DNA from: an uncultured Bacilli bacterium
GTDB taxonomy: Bacteria > Bacillota_I > Bacilli_A > RF39 > UBA660
NCBI GenBank assembly: GCA_934153675.1
Contig: CAKPFG010000003.1
Coordinates: 55,003-119,002, forward strand
Direction of reading: 5' to 3'
DNA: 64,000 nucleotides
Below the pieces are notes generated by a model. That model did no database searches. It was not told the DNA's origin and worked only from the letters and a program-made list of their open reading frames with translations. Shown one piece after another: positions 1 to 8,639 of the stretch. Positions within the stretch are counted from its first letter, which is position 1. Each line of letters opens with the position of its first letter. The translations under genes and the position numbers were made by a program.

Positions 1-105
1 ATCTAAATTTTCTATATTATCTAATAAAAAGCGATCATTGATCTCTAAAATTTGAAACGCTTTATTTAAATATATATTTAATCTTTTATATTCTTCCTTG
101 TTCAT
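1..105 (-). CDS. Unknown protein, N-terminal 35 residues only
   Basis: Partial gene cut by the window edge. It starts at an ATG whose first bases overlap the queA stop (ATGA, 4-base overlap), so it is very probably translationally coupled to queA and part of the same operon. The 35 visible residues begin MNKEEYKRLNIYLNK and look helical, with no motif I recognise. The frame is open to the edge. Function cannot be assigned. Confidence 0.6.
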   Translation of the reverse strand, partial: MNKEEYKRLNIYLNKAFQILEINDRFLLDNIENLD

Positions 106-1124
106 TTAATAAACATACTATCACCAAAAGAGAAAAAGCGATATTTTCTTTCTATTGCCTCTTGATATGATTTCATTATTAAATCTTTACCAGCAAAGGC
201 ACTGACTAGCATAAGTAGCGTAGATTTAGGAAGATGAAAATTAGTAATTAAAGCATCTATAGCCCTAAATTTATAGCCTGGATATATAAATATATCCGTA
301 AATCCGTTACACTGTTTAAACTCACCATAAAGATTAATTACCGTTTCTAATGTTCTTGTAGTTGTTGTACCAACGCTAATAATCCTTTTTTTATCCTTCT
401 TAGCTTGATTTAATATATCAGCAGTAGACTTAGAAATTGAATAAAATTCACTATGCATTTTATGTTTACTTACATCATCTACATTAACCGGTCTAAATGT
501 ACCAAGTCCAACATGAAGAGTGATAAAAACCATTTTGACACCTTTTTCTTTTATTTTATCCATTAATTCCTTTGTAAAATGTAAACCTGCTGTCGGAGCA
601 GCAGCACTACCAGCATTTTTGGCATATACTGTTTGATAACGATTTTTATCATTTAATTTTTCATGAATATATGGAGGAAGTGGCATTTCACCTAACTCAT
701 CTAATATCTCATATAAAATACCTTCATACTTTAATTTAAAAATTCTAATTCCATCATCTTTTAAGCCAATACATTCAGCCTTTAATTTATTTGCAAAATT
801 TATAACTGTTCCTTTTTTTACTCTTTTAGCTGGTCGTGCTAAACACTCATAAACATCGCGTTCATTTTCTTTTAACATTAATATTTCAATCAAAGCGTGA
901 GTATCCTCTTTAACCCCATATAAACGAGCGGGAATAACTTTTGTATCGTTCAAAACAAGAATATCATTTTCATCAAGTTCATCAATAATATGGTCAAAAT
1001 GAGTATGAGTAATACTTTTTTTCTTTCTATCTAATATCAATAATTTGGATTGATCTCGCTTCTCTAGTGGAGATTGTGCAATCAAATTATCTGGTAGATT
1101 ATAATTAAAATCATCCGTCTTCAT
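102..1124 (-). CDS. queA: tRNA preQ1(34) S-adenosylmethionine ribosyltransferase-isomerase QueA
   Basis: QueA transfers and isomerises the ribose of S-adenosylmethionine onto 7-aminomethyl-7-deazaguanine at tRNA position 34, giving epoxyqueuosine. The 340-residue length is normal for the family. Recognisable blocks are the N-terminal YNLPDNLIAQSPLEKRDQSK stretch, the central AAPTAGLHFT segment with its conserved glycines, HVGLGTFRPV, and the C-terminal FHLPKSTLLMLVSAF block. The ATG is preceded by GGTGATTTT as ribosome site. The downstream gene overlaps it by 4 bases. The usual partner tgt is not in the window. Confidence 0.96.
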   Translation of the reverse strand: MKTDDFNYNLPDNLIAQSPLEKRDQSKLLILDRKKKSITHTHFDHIIDELDENDILVLNDTKVIPARLYGVKEDTHALIEILMLKENERDVYECLARPAKRVKKGTVINFANKLKAECIGLKDDGIRIFKLKYEGILYEILDELGEMPLPPYIHEKLNDKNRYQTVYAKNAGSAAAPTAGLHFTKELMDKIKEKGVKMVFITLHVGLGTFRPVNVDDVSKHKMHSEFYSISKSTADILNQAKKDKKRIISVGTTTTRTLETVINLYGEFKQCNGFTDIFIYPGYKFRAIDALITNFHLPKSTLLMLVSAFAGKDLIMKSYQEAIERKYRFFSFGDSMFIK

Positions 1125-1150
1125 AAAATCACCACAGCTATTTTAACATA

Positions 1151-1184
1151 AAAGAAAAAAAAAAGAAACCATTACAGTTTCTTT
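1151..1184 (-). terminator. Intrinsic terminator after the dockerin protein gene
   Basis: An 8-base stem (AAAGAAAC / GTTTCTTT, 1162-1169 with 1177-1184) with a 7-base loop is followed, read on the minus strand, by a long T-rich run (1151-1161). It lies just past the stop of the 1187-3400 gene and separates it from queA. Confidence 0.8.
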
Positions 1185-1186
1185 AA

Positions 1187-3400
1187 TTAACAAATCTTAC
1201 GAGTTTTAACTGAAACTCTTTTAGTTATAAAAGTTGATTTTTTTCTTATTTTTGTTGTTTTAAAGTTTGATTTTTTACAAGCTGATTTACAACTTGGTAA
1301 ATTAGAATAACGTTTACTTTTTAAAGAACATTTATAGTCATGCGTTCGCCCTGAATATTTACAAGTTCCTTTCGTTGCACCCGTTTTTTTCTGACAATAT
1401 GCAGTTGGTCCTCCACCTACTTTAGTATATCCTGATGGACAAGTATAAGAATAACCATTTTTTTTCTGACAATATGATGTAGATCCATCCCCTACTTTAG
1501 TCCAACCACTAGGGCATGAATATATCTTTTGAACAAAACATTTATTATTTTTCTTGCTACTATTATTACTTCTATGGTTATTATTTGAATAATTATTATT
1601 ATATGAATAATTATTATTATTTGAATAATTATTGTTATTTTGAGAAGTACTCTTTTTTACACAATTTGCGCAAGTAAATTTTTGCGTTTTATATGTTTTT
1701 ATAGCTTCACTATCTTTACATTTATAATTAGGATATATAGTAATAGATCCTTGTCTAATACCGTTAATAGTTAATTTCACTTCTGCATATTTTGGAACTT
1801 TCATACATGTTGGATTATTATATACAGTCAATTTTGTATCCTTTAATGCACGCCATTTATAGTAATATGTTTTACTCGTATCATTTGTTTTAAAATATAT
1901 ACCAGTTGTTATAACTGTACCTTTATTATATTTTGTTTGATTATTATTTGTTTTTGTTATAGTTACATCAACCTGATTTGTACAGTTTATACATTTATAA
2001 GTTTTTGTAGTAGTAGTATTGATTAAATTTTTACAAGTAGAATCCCCATATACTTTAATTACACCATTTCTATCACCATTAATATCCAAAGTTTTTTTTG
2101 CATTTTTACTTGATATTTTAGTACAATTTGAAATATAATGTTGTTTTTTATATAAATAGGTAGTCCAAGTATAATAATAAGACTTTGTAGTATCAACAAT
2201 ATCAAAATTAACATTCAAGTTTACTACATTCTTTGATTTTTGATTAACACTATTTTTTGAAGTAATTATTGTTTTTACTTTATTAGTACAATTTGTACAT
2301 TTATACTCTTTTGTTTTTACATTTTTTATTACATTTTTACAAGCAGAATCACTATAAACTATAAAATATCCATAACGATTTCCCTCGCCCATATTTAATA
2401 TGACATTTCTATTATAACCATCTGTTACTTTTACACACTTACTATCATCTTTGTATTTTTTACCATATCTATATGTTATCCATTTAGTATAATAATTCTT
2501 ACTCATATCATTTAATTTAAATGTAGCAGATAATTTTACGATTTTGTCTTTTGTTAAATTAGTTGCATTATTTTGATTATCAGTTATATTTATAGTTACT
2601 GGATTATTATAATTAGTAACATTTTGATTTGTGCTGTTACTTGCCTTATGTGGCAATTTTTCATAACCCTTTCGTTTAGCTAAATATCTACGAATAATTA
2701 AAACATCTTCTTCATTGACAACACCATCTAGATTTACATCAGCATTTATCTTTCCTACATTCGTTAAAGTATAACTACTATTATTAGTTACATATTTAGC
2801 AAGAATATTAGCATCATTACCATCTACTTTACCATCTAAGTTAATATCTCCATATAAAACTTTATTATTATTTGTAGATTTTACTTTTGCCTTTACTATT
2901 ATTGTTTTTTTACAAACTTTATTTTCTAACAGAAAATCCTGTTTACAAACTAATTCTTCACCTATACCCTCAAAGTGACTGGCTACAGTTGAATTTGAAG
3001 TAGATGTTATGAAATTCCTTATTGCCTCTACATCAGCCTCATTTACTAAATTATCTTTATTTACATCAGCTACTTGTTTTATTTGCTCTGTTGTTTTATT
3101 ACTTATTGCACTAGAAATTAATGTTGCATCATTAATTGTAATTTTACCATCCGAGTTTACATCTCCAAGCAAATTTGGTTGCATTGTAATTGTTTTTTCA
3201 CAATTGGTTCCCTTTAATGTATATGAAGAATCACAATAATATTCTGTAACAGAATTTCCCATTAATGCATTAAAATTTCCTGTTACTACTAATGTTATTA
3301 CTCCACCAATTAAAACGACAGGCAATAAATATAAAATTACTTTTTTCATTTTTTTTGCCTTTATTTCTTTATTACTAGGTCTTCCTACATGATTTTTCAT
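1187..3400 (-). CDS. Large membrane-anchored dockerin-repeat surface protein
   Basis: 737 residues. A basic N-terminus (residues 1-20) precedes one membrane helix at about 20-40; the rest should be outside the cell. Two dockerin type I pairs with Asp/Asn EF-hand loops follow (GDVNSDGKITINDA, ADVNKDNLVNEADV at about 78-130; GDINLDGKVDGNDA, ADVNLDGVVNEEDV at about 184-240). Then come three repeats of about 95 residues, each with a YYxxW start, a CKN-type cysteine and a closing C-x-x-C (about 300-590), an Asn/Tyr-rich linker, two CPSGWTKVG-type repeats and a Cys-rich basic tail. Dockerins normally bind cohesins; no cohesin is seen here. Ligand and function are unknown. It has its own promoter and terminator. 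Confidence 0.75.
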   Translation of the reverse strand: MKNHVGRPSNKEIKAKKMKKVILYLLPVVLIGGVITLVVTGNFNALMGNSVTEYYCDSSYTLKGTNCEKTITMQPNLLGDVNSDGKITINDATLISSAISNKTTEQIKQVADVNKDNLVNEADVEAIRNFITSTSNSTVASHFEGIGEELVCKQDFLLENKVCKKTIIVKAKVKSTNNNKVLYGDINLDGKVDGNDANILAKYVTNNSSYTLTNVGKINADVNLDGVVNEEDVLIIRRYLAKRKGYEKLPHKASNSTNQNVTNYNNPVTINITDNQNNATNLTKDKIVKLSATFKLNDMSKNYYTKWITYRYGKKYKDDSKCVKVTDGYNRNVILNMGEGNRYGYFIVYSDSACKNVIKNVKTKEYKCTNCTNKVKTIITSKNSVNQKSKNVVNLNVNFDIVDTTKSYYYTWTTYLYKKQHYISNCTKISSKNAKKTLDINGDRNGVIKVYGDSTCKNLINTTTTKTYKCINCTNQVDVTITKTNNNQTKYNKGTVITTGIYFKTNDTSKTYYYKWRALKDTKLTVYNNPTCMKVPKYAEVKLTINGIRQGSITIYPNYKCKDSEAIKTYKTQKFTCANCVKKSTSQNNNNYSNNNNYSYNNNYSNNNHRSNNSSKKNNKCFVQKIYSCPSGWTKVGDGSTSYCQKKNGYSYTCPSGYTKVGGGPTAYCQKKTGATKGTCKYSGRTHDYKCSLKSKRYSNLPSCKSACKKSNFKTTKIRKKSTFITKRVSVKTRKIC

Positions 3401-3423
3401 CTCTACACTCCTTTACTATAAAA

Positions 3424-3452
3424 AGTATACACCAAATAAATTAAAAAGGCAA
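3424..3452 (-). promoter_or_regulatory. Probable promoter of the dockerin protein gene
   Basis: On the minus strand TTGCCT (-35, 3447-3452) and TATACT (-10, 3424-3429) are separated by exactly 17 bases, placing the transcript start about 17 bases before the ATG at 3400. Match by eye only. Confidence 0.5.
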
Positions 3453-3460
3453 GGACAATT

Positions 3461-4171
3461 TCACATTGTTATAATATTTTCTTGGATATTACCTTTTAAA
3501 AATTTCTTTATTTTTTTATTTATAATATAGACTTTCTTGCTATGAAATATATCATGATTTACATCTTTTAAATATAATAATACCTTTTTACCCTTTACAG
3601 AATTATATACATACAAAGAACTATCTTTTGGAACTAAATTATCTGATAATCCTTGTATAATTAAAACTGGAACAGTTATTTTTTTGGGCGTATAATAATA
3701 CTTCCTTACTAATTTCATAAATTCTTTAGCAGAAGATATTGAAGATTTCAGTGCTCTTTTTAATACTTCTTCATAGCCATAATCATTTATTAATAATTTA
3801 CCCTTTTTGATAGTAGTAAGAAACTTATCATCTTTATTATATATATATTTGAAAGCAGGGGCAGCCAAAACCACTTTTTTTATTTCCTTATATTTACTTG
3901 CCAAATAACAAGCAATTACCCCACCCATACTATGGCCTATTACATATATCACTTTATATCCATTCTTTTTTAAATACTCAACTTGCGATACAGAGCAATC
4001 TATCCAGTCTTGATATTTTTTATTCATAAATAAATTATTTTCATGGCCTTTTAATGTATATGTAAAAACATCAAAATTCCATTCTAGCTCTAAATCTTGG
4101 GCTAAAATTTCTTCATCATAAGTTGAACCAGCAAATCCATGTATTATCAAAATAGCTTTTCTAATTTTCAT
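3461..4171 (-). CDS. Alpha/beta-hydrolase (carboxylesterase-like)
   Basis: 236 residues with the full hydrolase plan: the oxyanion-hole HGFAGS motif at 11-16, the nucleophile elbow GHSMGG with Ser81, a late QGLSDNLVP strand carrying the likely acidic residue, and VNHDIFH supplying the histidine. There is no signal peptide, so it is cytoplasmic. It is closest in build to small carboxylesterases and monoacylglycerol lipases. The substrate is unknown. It is a single gene with a GTGAGAGTGAGAT leader before the ATG. Confidence 0.85.
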   Translation of the reverse strand: MKIRKAILIIHGFAGSTYDEEILAQDLELEWNFDVFTYTLKGHENNLFMNKKYQDWIDCSVSQVEYLKKNGYKVIYVIGHSMGGVIACYLASKYKEIKKVVLAAPAFKYIYNKDDKFLTTIKKGKLLINDYGYEEVLKRALKSSISSAKEFMKLVRKYYYTPKKITVPVLIIQGLSDNLVPKDSSLYVYNSVKGKKVLLYLKDVNHDIFHSKKVYIINKKIKKFLKGNIQENIITM

Positions 4172-4326
4172 TATCTCACTCTCACACTTTCATTATTATC
4201 TAAAGAAAATAATTGTTCTATAAGTTGTTTTCTTTATCTTTTCAATTCATCTATTTTTCTAAGCTTCTGGCATAATTATCATCATTTAAAATTCATTTTA
4301 CATCTTTTTTAAAACAATTTTTTCTA

Positions 4327-4567
4327 TCATTTTTTTCTAAAAATAACCTTTGCTTTTATTTTATTTTTTATTTCATTATAAATATTTTCATATAAGACAG
4401 CGTCAGAAGATTCAGAAACCTTTTTTATATTCATTAATTGTGATATCAAATAATCTACATTTTTCATAACACTTCATTATTAAATTTACAGTCTCAGTTA
4501 CACGATTCATTCCTTCTTCTAACGCAATATATATCATCAAGACTAATAATATTATCCCAAATTTCAT
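4327..4567 (-). pseudogene. Decayed small gene, frameshifted at an A-run
   Basis: The 4172-4699 gap holds a remnant on the minus strand. Frame one starts ATG at 4567 (MKFGIILLVLMIYIALEEG..., a short hydrophobic start) and reads to about LIMKCYEK. It then loses frame at an A5 run. The next frame continues smoothly as NVDYLISQLMNIKKVSES... and ends at a TGA at 4327. Together they make about 80 residues. Family unknown. The rest of the gap shows no gene. Confidence 0.45.
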
Positions 4568-4699
4568 TTACAATAAAAACAGTTAGAAATAAATTACTAT
4601 CATTATGATAAATACTAAATAATGCATATTTTTTATTTCATAGATTCTATTATTCATAATAATAACACACATAATATATTTTTGCAATAAAAAATCTTA

Positions 4700-5695
4700 C
4701 TATAAATTAGTAAGATATTTGGCTGTTCTAACCATTTGAGAAGTATAACTATTTTCATTATCATACCAAGCAACTACTTGCACTTGATATAAATCATCTT
4801 TTATATGATTTACCATGGTTTGAGTAGCATCAAATAATGATCCTACCGTTATCCCTATAATATCAGTTGATACAAGTTCTTCTTCCGTATACCCAAAAGA
4901 AGCATTTACATTTTGTTTCATATATTCATTAATTTTATCAACTGTAACATCTTGTCCTTTTACAACAGCCACTAAAATAGTTGTAGAACCAGTTGGTACA
5001 GGAACTCTTTGTGCAGATCCAATCAATTTTCCTTTAAGTTCTGGAATAACAAGACCTATAGCTTTAGCCGCTCCTGTTGAATTTGGAACTATATTAATTG
5101 CACCAGCACGTGCTCTTCTAAGATCACCCTTACGATGTGGCCCATCTAATATCATTTGATCTGCTGTATACGCATGTACTGTTGTCATAATACCACTTTC
5201 AATAGAATAAAGATTATTCAAATTATAAGCCATTGGTGCTAAACAATTAGTAGTACAAGATGCTGCACTTATAATTTTATCATCTTTATTTAAAATAGAT
5301 TCATTTACTCCATAAACTATAGTTTTTAAATCACTTCCTGCTGGAGCAGATATAATAACTTTCTTTGCCCCTGCTTTTATATGTGCCATTGCCTTTTCTT
5401 TACTAGTGAAAAAACCAGTACACTCAAAAACTATATCAATATCTAATTCTTTCCAAGGCAAATTTTGAGGATCTGATTCTTTATATATATTAACTTTTTT
5501 TCCATCAATAATAATTTTATCATCTACTACTTGAATATTTTTATCATATTTTTTTTGAGCTGAATCATATTTTAATAAATGAGCAAGCATTATAGGATCT
5601 GTTAAATCGTTAATCGCCACAATATCCGCACTATCAAACATTTGTCTAAATGCAAGCCTACCTATTCTTCCAAAACCATTAATTGCTACTTTCAT
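4700..5695 (-). CDS. gap: Glyceraldehyde-3-phosphate dehydrogenase, type I
   Basis: Glycolytic enzyme that oxidises and phosphorylates glyceraldehyde 3-phosphate with NAD. The 331-residue product carries the N-terminal NAD-binding INGFGRIGR, the catalytic SCTTNC with Cys147 and the catalytic His174 in TTVHAYTADQ, and the C-terminal WYDNENSY motif. The open frame begins 12 codons earlier, but the ATG at 5695 is chosen because AGAAGG lies just before it, the protein then starts exactly at the family N-terminus (MKVAINGFG), and the upstream extension would overlap the preceding gene. It lies 14 bases after the kinase gene, probably in one operon. No pgk or tpi follows. Confidence 0.96.
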   Translation of the reverse strand: MKVAINGFGRIGRLAFRQMFDSADIVAINDLTDPIMLAHLLKYDSAQKKYDKNIQVVDDKIIIDGKKVNIYKESDPQNLPWKELDIDIVFECTGFFTSKEKAMAHIKAGAKKVIISAPAGSDLKTIVYGVNESILNKDDKIISAASCTTNCLAPMAYNLNNLYSIESGIMTTVHAYTADQMILDGPHRKGDLRRARAGAINIVPNSTGAAKAIGLVIPELKGKLIGSAQRVPVPTGSTTILVAVVKGQDVTVDKINEYMKQNVNASFGYTEEELVSTDIIGITVGSLFDATQTMVNHIKDDLYQVQVVAWYDNENSYTSQMVRTAKYLTNL

Positions 5696-5708
5696 AAATA
5701 CCTTCTTT

Positions 5709-7358
5709 CTATTTAAAACAACTACCACCAATAAATTCTCTTAAAACAGAATTATTGGGAATATCATCAGAGGGAATTGGTAAAAAATTCCTTAAAAAGT
5801 TTATAAGCCTTATAGCTTCTGGATACTCATCATCTTCATTTTCTATTTTATAAAGAAGAGGTTCAACATATGTTTTCAAAACACCTATTTCATACATTAA
5901 TGATGAATTAACAATATAGTCCGCATCATTTTGAAATGGAAAAATATTTTCCATTTCACCTTTTTGAATACTTGGCCACATTTTTAATGTTGTTTTAGCA
6001 TTCATTCCCCTAGTTTTACTATCTCTAACGATTCTTCTTAATTTTCTTGTGTCACTAGTATGAATATGATTGTGCATATCAACATTTAAACTAACAAGTG
6101 GACTAATATAAACTTTATATTGATATTTTTTATCAATACACTCAGTAAGTTTACTATTTAAAGCATGTAAACCTTCCACTATTATTATATCATTTTTATT
6201 CAATTTTACAGCATCTTTTGTAAACTTACTTTCACCTTTTTCAAAATCAAATTGTGCTAAATGGACTTCTTGTAAATTTAGTAACTTATTTATTTGATCA
6301 TTAAAAAGGTCAACATCAACAGCATTTATTGATTCAAAATCATAACTTCCATCTTTTAATCTAACTCTTTTATCTAATGATGTAAAATAATCGTCTATTG
6401 ATATTGTAATGGTATTATACCCCTTGCTTTTTAAATAAATACATAATTTTTTAGCAGTTGTTGTTTTTCCACTTGAAGATGGACCTGCTAAAAGTATCAA
6501 TTTAGAATTATTGTTAATAATTTGTTCAGATAATTTTAACAATTGATTATCATAATAAGCTTCACACATCATTATAATATCTTTAATATTACCCATAGAT
6601 ACCTGATAATTTAAATCAGATACATTATTTAAATTTATACTCTTACCAAATAAAATAGCATCATTAAATTTATTATATATTTTATCATTACTTTCGTATT
6701 CTAAAATTTTATCTGGTGAAAAAACAGTGGGCAAATTTAAAACAAAACCTTTTTTTAATTTATTAATTTTAAATATATTGATTTGTTTTGTACTGTAAGC
6801 CATTTTTCCATAAAAATAATCATAAATATTATCTATTCTATACAAATTTATATATGTGTTTGGTATATATTTAAGAAGCATTTCCTTGTCAAACATTTTC
6901 TTTTTGTGAAAATAAGAAATAGCTTCTAACCTAGACACTGTTAAATGAGTAAATATATAATCACTTTTTATAACATCTAAAAAAGCATTAGTAATTAACT
7001 CATCTGTATTAGAAGCAAGTCTTACACCTTCTATTTCAAAATAAACTCCTTTATCTTGTGAATGTTCTATTACAACTTTTGCCTTTTTTCCATACACCTT
7101 TTCTACAGCCAAAATCAACATAAACCTAGCACTTCTAGCGTAAACTTTATTTCCATATTCATCTTTTACTGTAAAGAATTTTAAAACACAATCTTTTCTA
7201 ATTTTATTACCCAAATCAACAAAATCATCATTTGCCTTTGCACCTATTATTTCATAATCGTAATATTTTTGAAAATAATCTGCGATTTGTTTATATGTAG
7301 TTGATTCTTTGAAATCATTCTCCATATCCATACATTTAACGTGATAATATTTTTCCAC
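5709..7358 (-). CDS. Uridine kinase-like nucleoside kinase with N-terminal TGS/ThrRS-like region
   Basis: 549 residues. The N-terminal half resembles the TGS and second additional domain of threonyl-tRNA synthetase (LGNKIRKDC, then SDYIFTHLTVSRLEA). The C-terminal half is a phosphoribulokinase/uridine kinase fold with Walker A GPSSSGKTT at 292-300, the ISIDDYF motif and the IIVEGLHAL segment. This fusion is a known Bacillota family, probably phosphorylating a nucleoside; the substrate is not settled by sequence. The start is GTG, supported by GAGGGATTAAGA before it. A good promoter lies upstream and gap follows closely. Confidence 0.85.
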   Translation of the reverse strand: MEKYYHVKCMDMENDFKESTTYKQIADYFQKYYDYEIIGAKANDDFVDLGNKIRKDCVLKFFTVKDEYGNKVYARSARFMLILAVEKVYGKKAKVVIEHSQDKGVYFEIEGVRLASNTDELITNAFLDVIKSDYIFTHLTVSRLEAISYFHKKKMFDKEMLLKYIPNTYINLYRIDNIYDYFYGKMAYSTKQINIFKINKLKKGFVLNLPTVFSPDKILEYESNDKIYNKFNDAILFGKSINLNNVSDLNYQVSMGNIKDIIMMCEAYYDNQLLKLSEQIINNNSKLILLAGPSSSGKTTTAKKLCIYLKSKGYNTITISIDDYFTSLDKRVRLKDGSYDFESINAVDVDLFNDQINKLLNLQEVHLAQFDFEKGESKFTKDAVKLNKNDIIIVEGLHALNSKLTECIDKKYQYKVYISPLVSLNVDMHNHIHTSDTRKLRRIVRDSKTRGMNAKTTLKMWPSIQKGEMENIFPFQNDADYIVNSSLMYEIGVLKTYVEPLLYKIENEDDEYPEAIRLINFLRNFLPIPSDDIPNNSVLREFIGGSCFK

Positions 7359-7383
7359 TCTTAATCCCTCTATTCTTATATAT

Positions 7384-7412
7384 ATTTTATCAAAATACTA
7401 TTTATTTGTCAT
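7384..7412 (-). promoter_or_regulatory. Promoter of the kinase-gap operon
   Basis: Minus-strand ATGACA (-35, 7407-7412) and TAAAAT (-10, 7384-7389) with a 17-base spacer, each one base from consensus. The predicted transcript start is about 19 bases before the GTG start at 7358. Confidence 0.6.
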
Positions 7413-7469
7413 CTTTTTTAATGAATAATTTAAAATATTTTTTACTATTATAATATAGGAGATGATTTA

Positions 7470-8045
7470 ATGATTATACCAACTGTTATTGAAAAAGAAA
7501 AAACAGAAAAGGCTTATGATATTTATTCAAGATTATTAAAGGATAGAATTATATTATTAAATGGGGAAATCAATGATGATAGTGCAAATATAATTGTTGC
7601 TCAATTATTATATTTAGATTCCTTAAATAATGATGATATTAATCTGTATATTAATTCACCAGGTGGAAGTATTACATCAGGATTTGCTATTTATGATACT
7701 ATGAACTTTGTAAAAAGTAACGTTAGTACAATTTGCATAGGTATGTGTGCCAGTATGGCAGCATTCTTATTAAGTAGTGGCCAAAAAGGTAAAAGATTTT
7801 GCCTACCAAACAGTGAAGTTATGATACACCAACCATTAGGTGGTGCTAGTGGGCAGGCTACAGAAATAAAAATTGCTGCTGAACGAATATTAAAATTAAA
7901 AGAAAAATTAAACTTTATTTTAGCTAATAACACAAATCAAGATTTAAAAAAAATTGAGTCTGACACTGAAAGAGATTATTTTTTAAGTGCTAAAGAAGCT
8001 CTTGATTATGGAATTATAGATAAAATAATTGAAACTAATTCATAA
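7470..8045 (+). CDS. clpP: ATP-dependent Clp protease proteolytic subunit ClpP
   Basis: Serine peptidase that forms the barrel of Clp proteases in the cytoplasm. 191 residues with the triad visible: Ser95 in GMCASMAAF, His120 in VMIHQPLGG and Asp169 in SDTERDYF. It also has the INSPGGS oxyanion segment at 61-67. The ATG is preceded by AGGAGATGATTTA. It stands alone between divergent and convergent neighbours and shares a two-way terminator with greA. No Clp ATPase is nearby. Other ClpP copies could exist outside the window. Confidence 0.96.
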   Translation: MIIPTVIEKEKTEKAYDIYSRLLKDRIILLNGEINDDSANIIVAQLLYLDSLNNDDINLYINSPGGSITSGFAIYDTMNFVKSNVSTICIGMCASMAAFLLSSGQKGKRFCLPNSEVMIHQPLGGASGQATEIKIAAERILKLKEKLNFILANNTNQDLKKIESDTERDYFLSAKEALDYGIIDKIIETNS

Positions 8046-8103
8046 AAAAACTTTAAAAATGATGAATAATCTTATTAAGATAAAATCATTTTTAAAGTTT
8101 TTT
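8044..8103. terminator. Two-way terminator between clpP and greA
   Basis: Long near-perfect stem: the arm ACTTTAAAAATGAT (about 8050-8063) pairs with ATCATTTTTAAAGT (8085-8098), flanked by A-runs on the left and T-runs on the right. It can stop transcription from both converging genes. Confidence 0.85.
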
Positions 8104-8575
8104 ATGCTGTTATGGCAACAATTTTTACATCATACTTACCATTAGGACTATCCACAGATACAACTTCACCCGTTTTTCTTCCTAATATGGCACGTGCTAT
8201 TGGAGATTCATTAGATATTTTATTATTAAATGGATCCGCCTCTTTTACTCCTACTATGGAATATTCTTCTTTAGAAGAATCGTCAATATACTCTATAGTA
8301 ACTTTCGTACCTATAGACACTTCCTCAGTGTTTACATTTTCAATAACCACAGCATGTTCAATCATCGATTCTAATTCTTTAATTCTAGCTTCCACTTGTG
8401 CTTGCTCTTGACGAGCAGCGTCATATTCAGCATTTTCTGATAAATCACCTAAAGCTCGCGCCTCTTTTAAAGAAGCAATAACTTCTTTTCTTTTAACTTG
8501 TATTAAATTGTCTAACTCCTCTTTCATCTGCTGCATTCCAGAAGATGTTACGTATATTTCCTTTGTGTTTGACAT
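8102..8575 (-). CDS. greA: Transcription elongation factor GreA
   Basis: GreA rescues backtracked RNA polymerase by stimulating transcript cleavage through the secondary channel. The 157-residue length is normal. The N-terminal coiled coil carries the acidic tip LGDLSENAEY (Asp and Glu that hold the catalytic Mg) at about 43-52. The C-terminal globular domain has SPIARAILGRKTGE. The ATG has an AGAGGTGATATT ribosome site. It has its own promoter embedded in the 3' end of the upstream U32 gene. Confidence 0.97.
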   Translation of the reverse strand: MSNTKEIYVTSSGMQQMKEELDNLIQVKRKEVIASLKEARALGDLSENAEYDAARQEQAQVEARIKELESMIEHAVVIENVNTEEVSIGTKVTIEYIDDSSKEEYSIVGVKEADPFNNKISNESPIARAILGRKTGEVVSVDSPNGKYDVKIVAITA

Positions 8576-8610
8576 AATATCACCTCTTATATTTTTTACA
8601 AACTTACAAA

Positions 8611-8639
8611 ATAATACTACAATTTATATTATTTGTCAA
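8611..8639 (-). promoter_or_regulatory. greA promoter overlapping the upstream stop codon
   Basis: Minus-strand perfect TTGACA (-35, 8634-8639) and TATTAT (-10, 8611-8616) with a 17-base spacer. The -35 box overlaps the last codons of the U32 gene (its stop is at 8629-8631), so greA can be transcribed independently. Confidence 0.75.

Noticed and set aside
1560..1640. Short repeats resembling a CRISPR or satellite
   Set aside because: They are AAT-type codon repeats encoding an Asn/Tyr linker in the dockerin protein, without unique spacers.
3009..3239. Plus-strand ORF of 76 codons
   Set aside because: It is the antisense of dockerin repeats; no ribosome site and no recognisable protein.
7449..7454. 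TATAAT directly before clpP as its promoter
   Set aside because: It would place the transcript start on the ribosome site, about 9 bases before the ATG; a real clpP promoter is probably a little further upstream but I cannot fix it.
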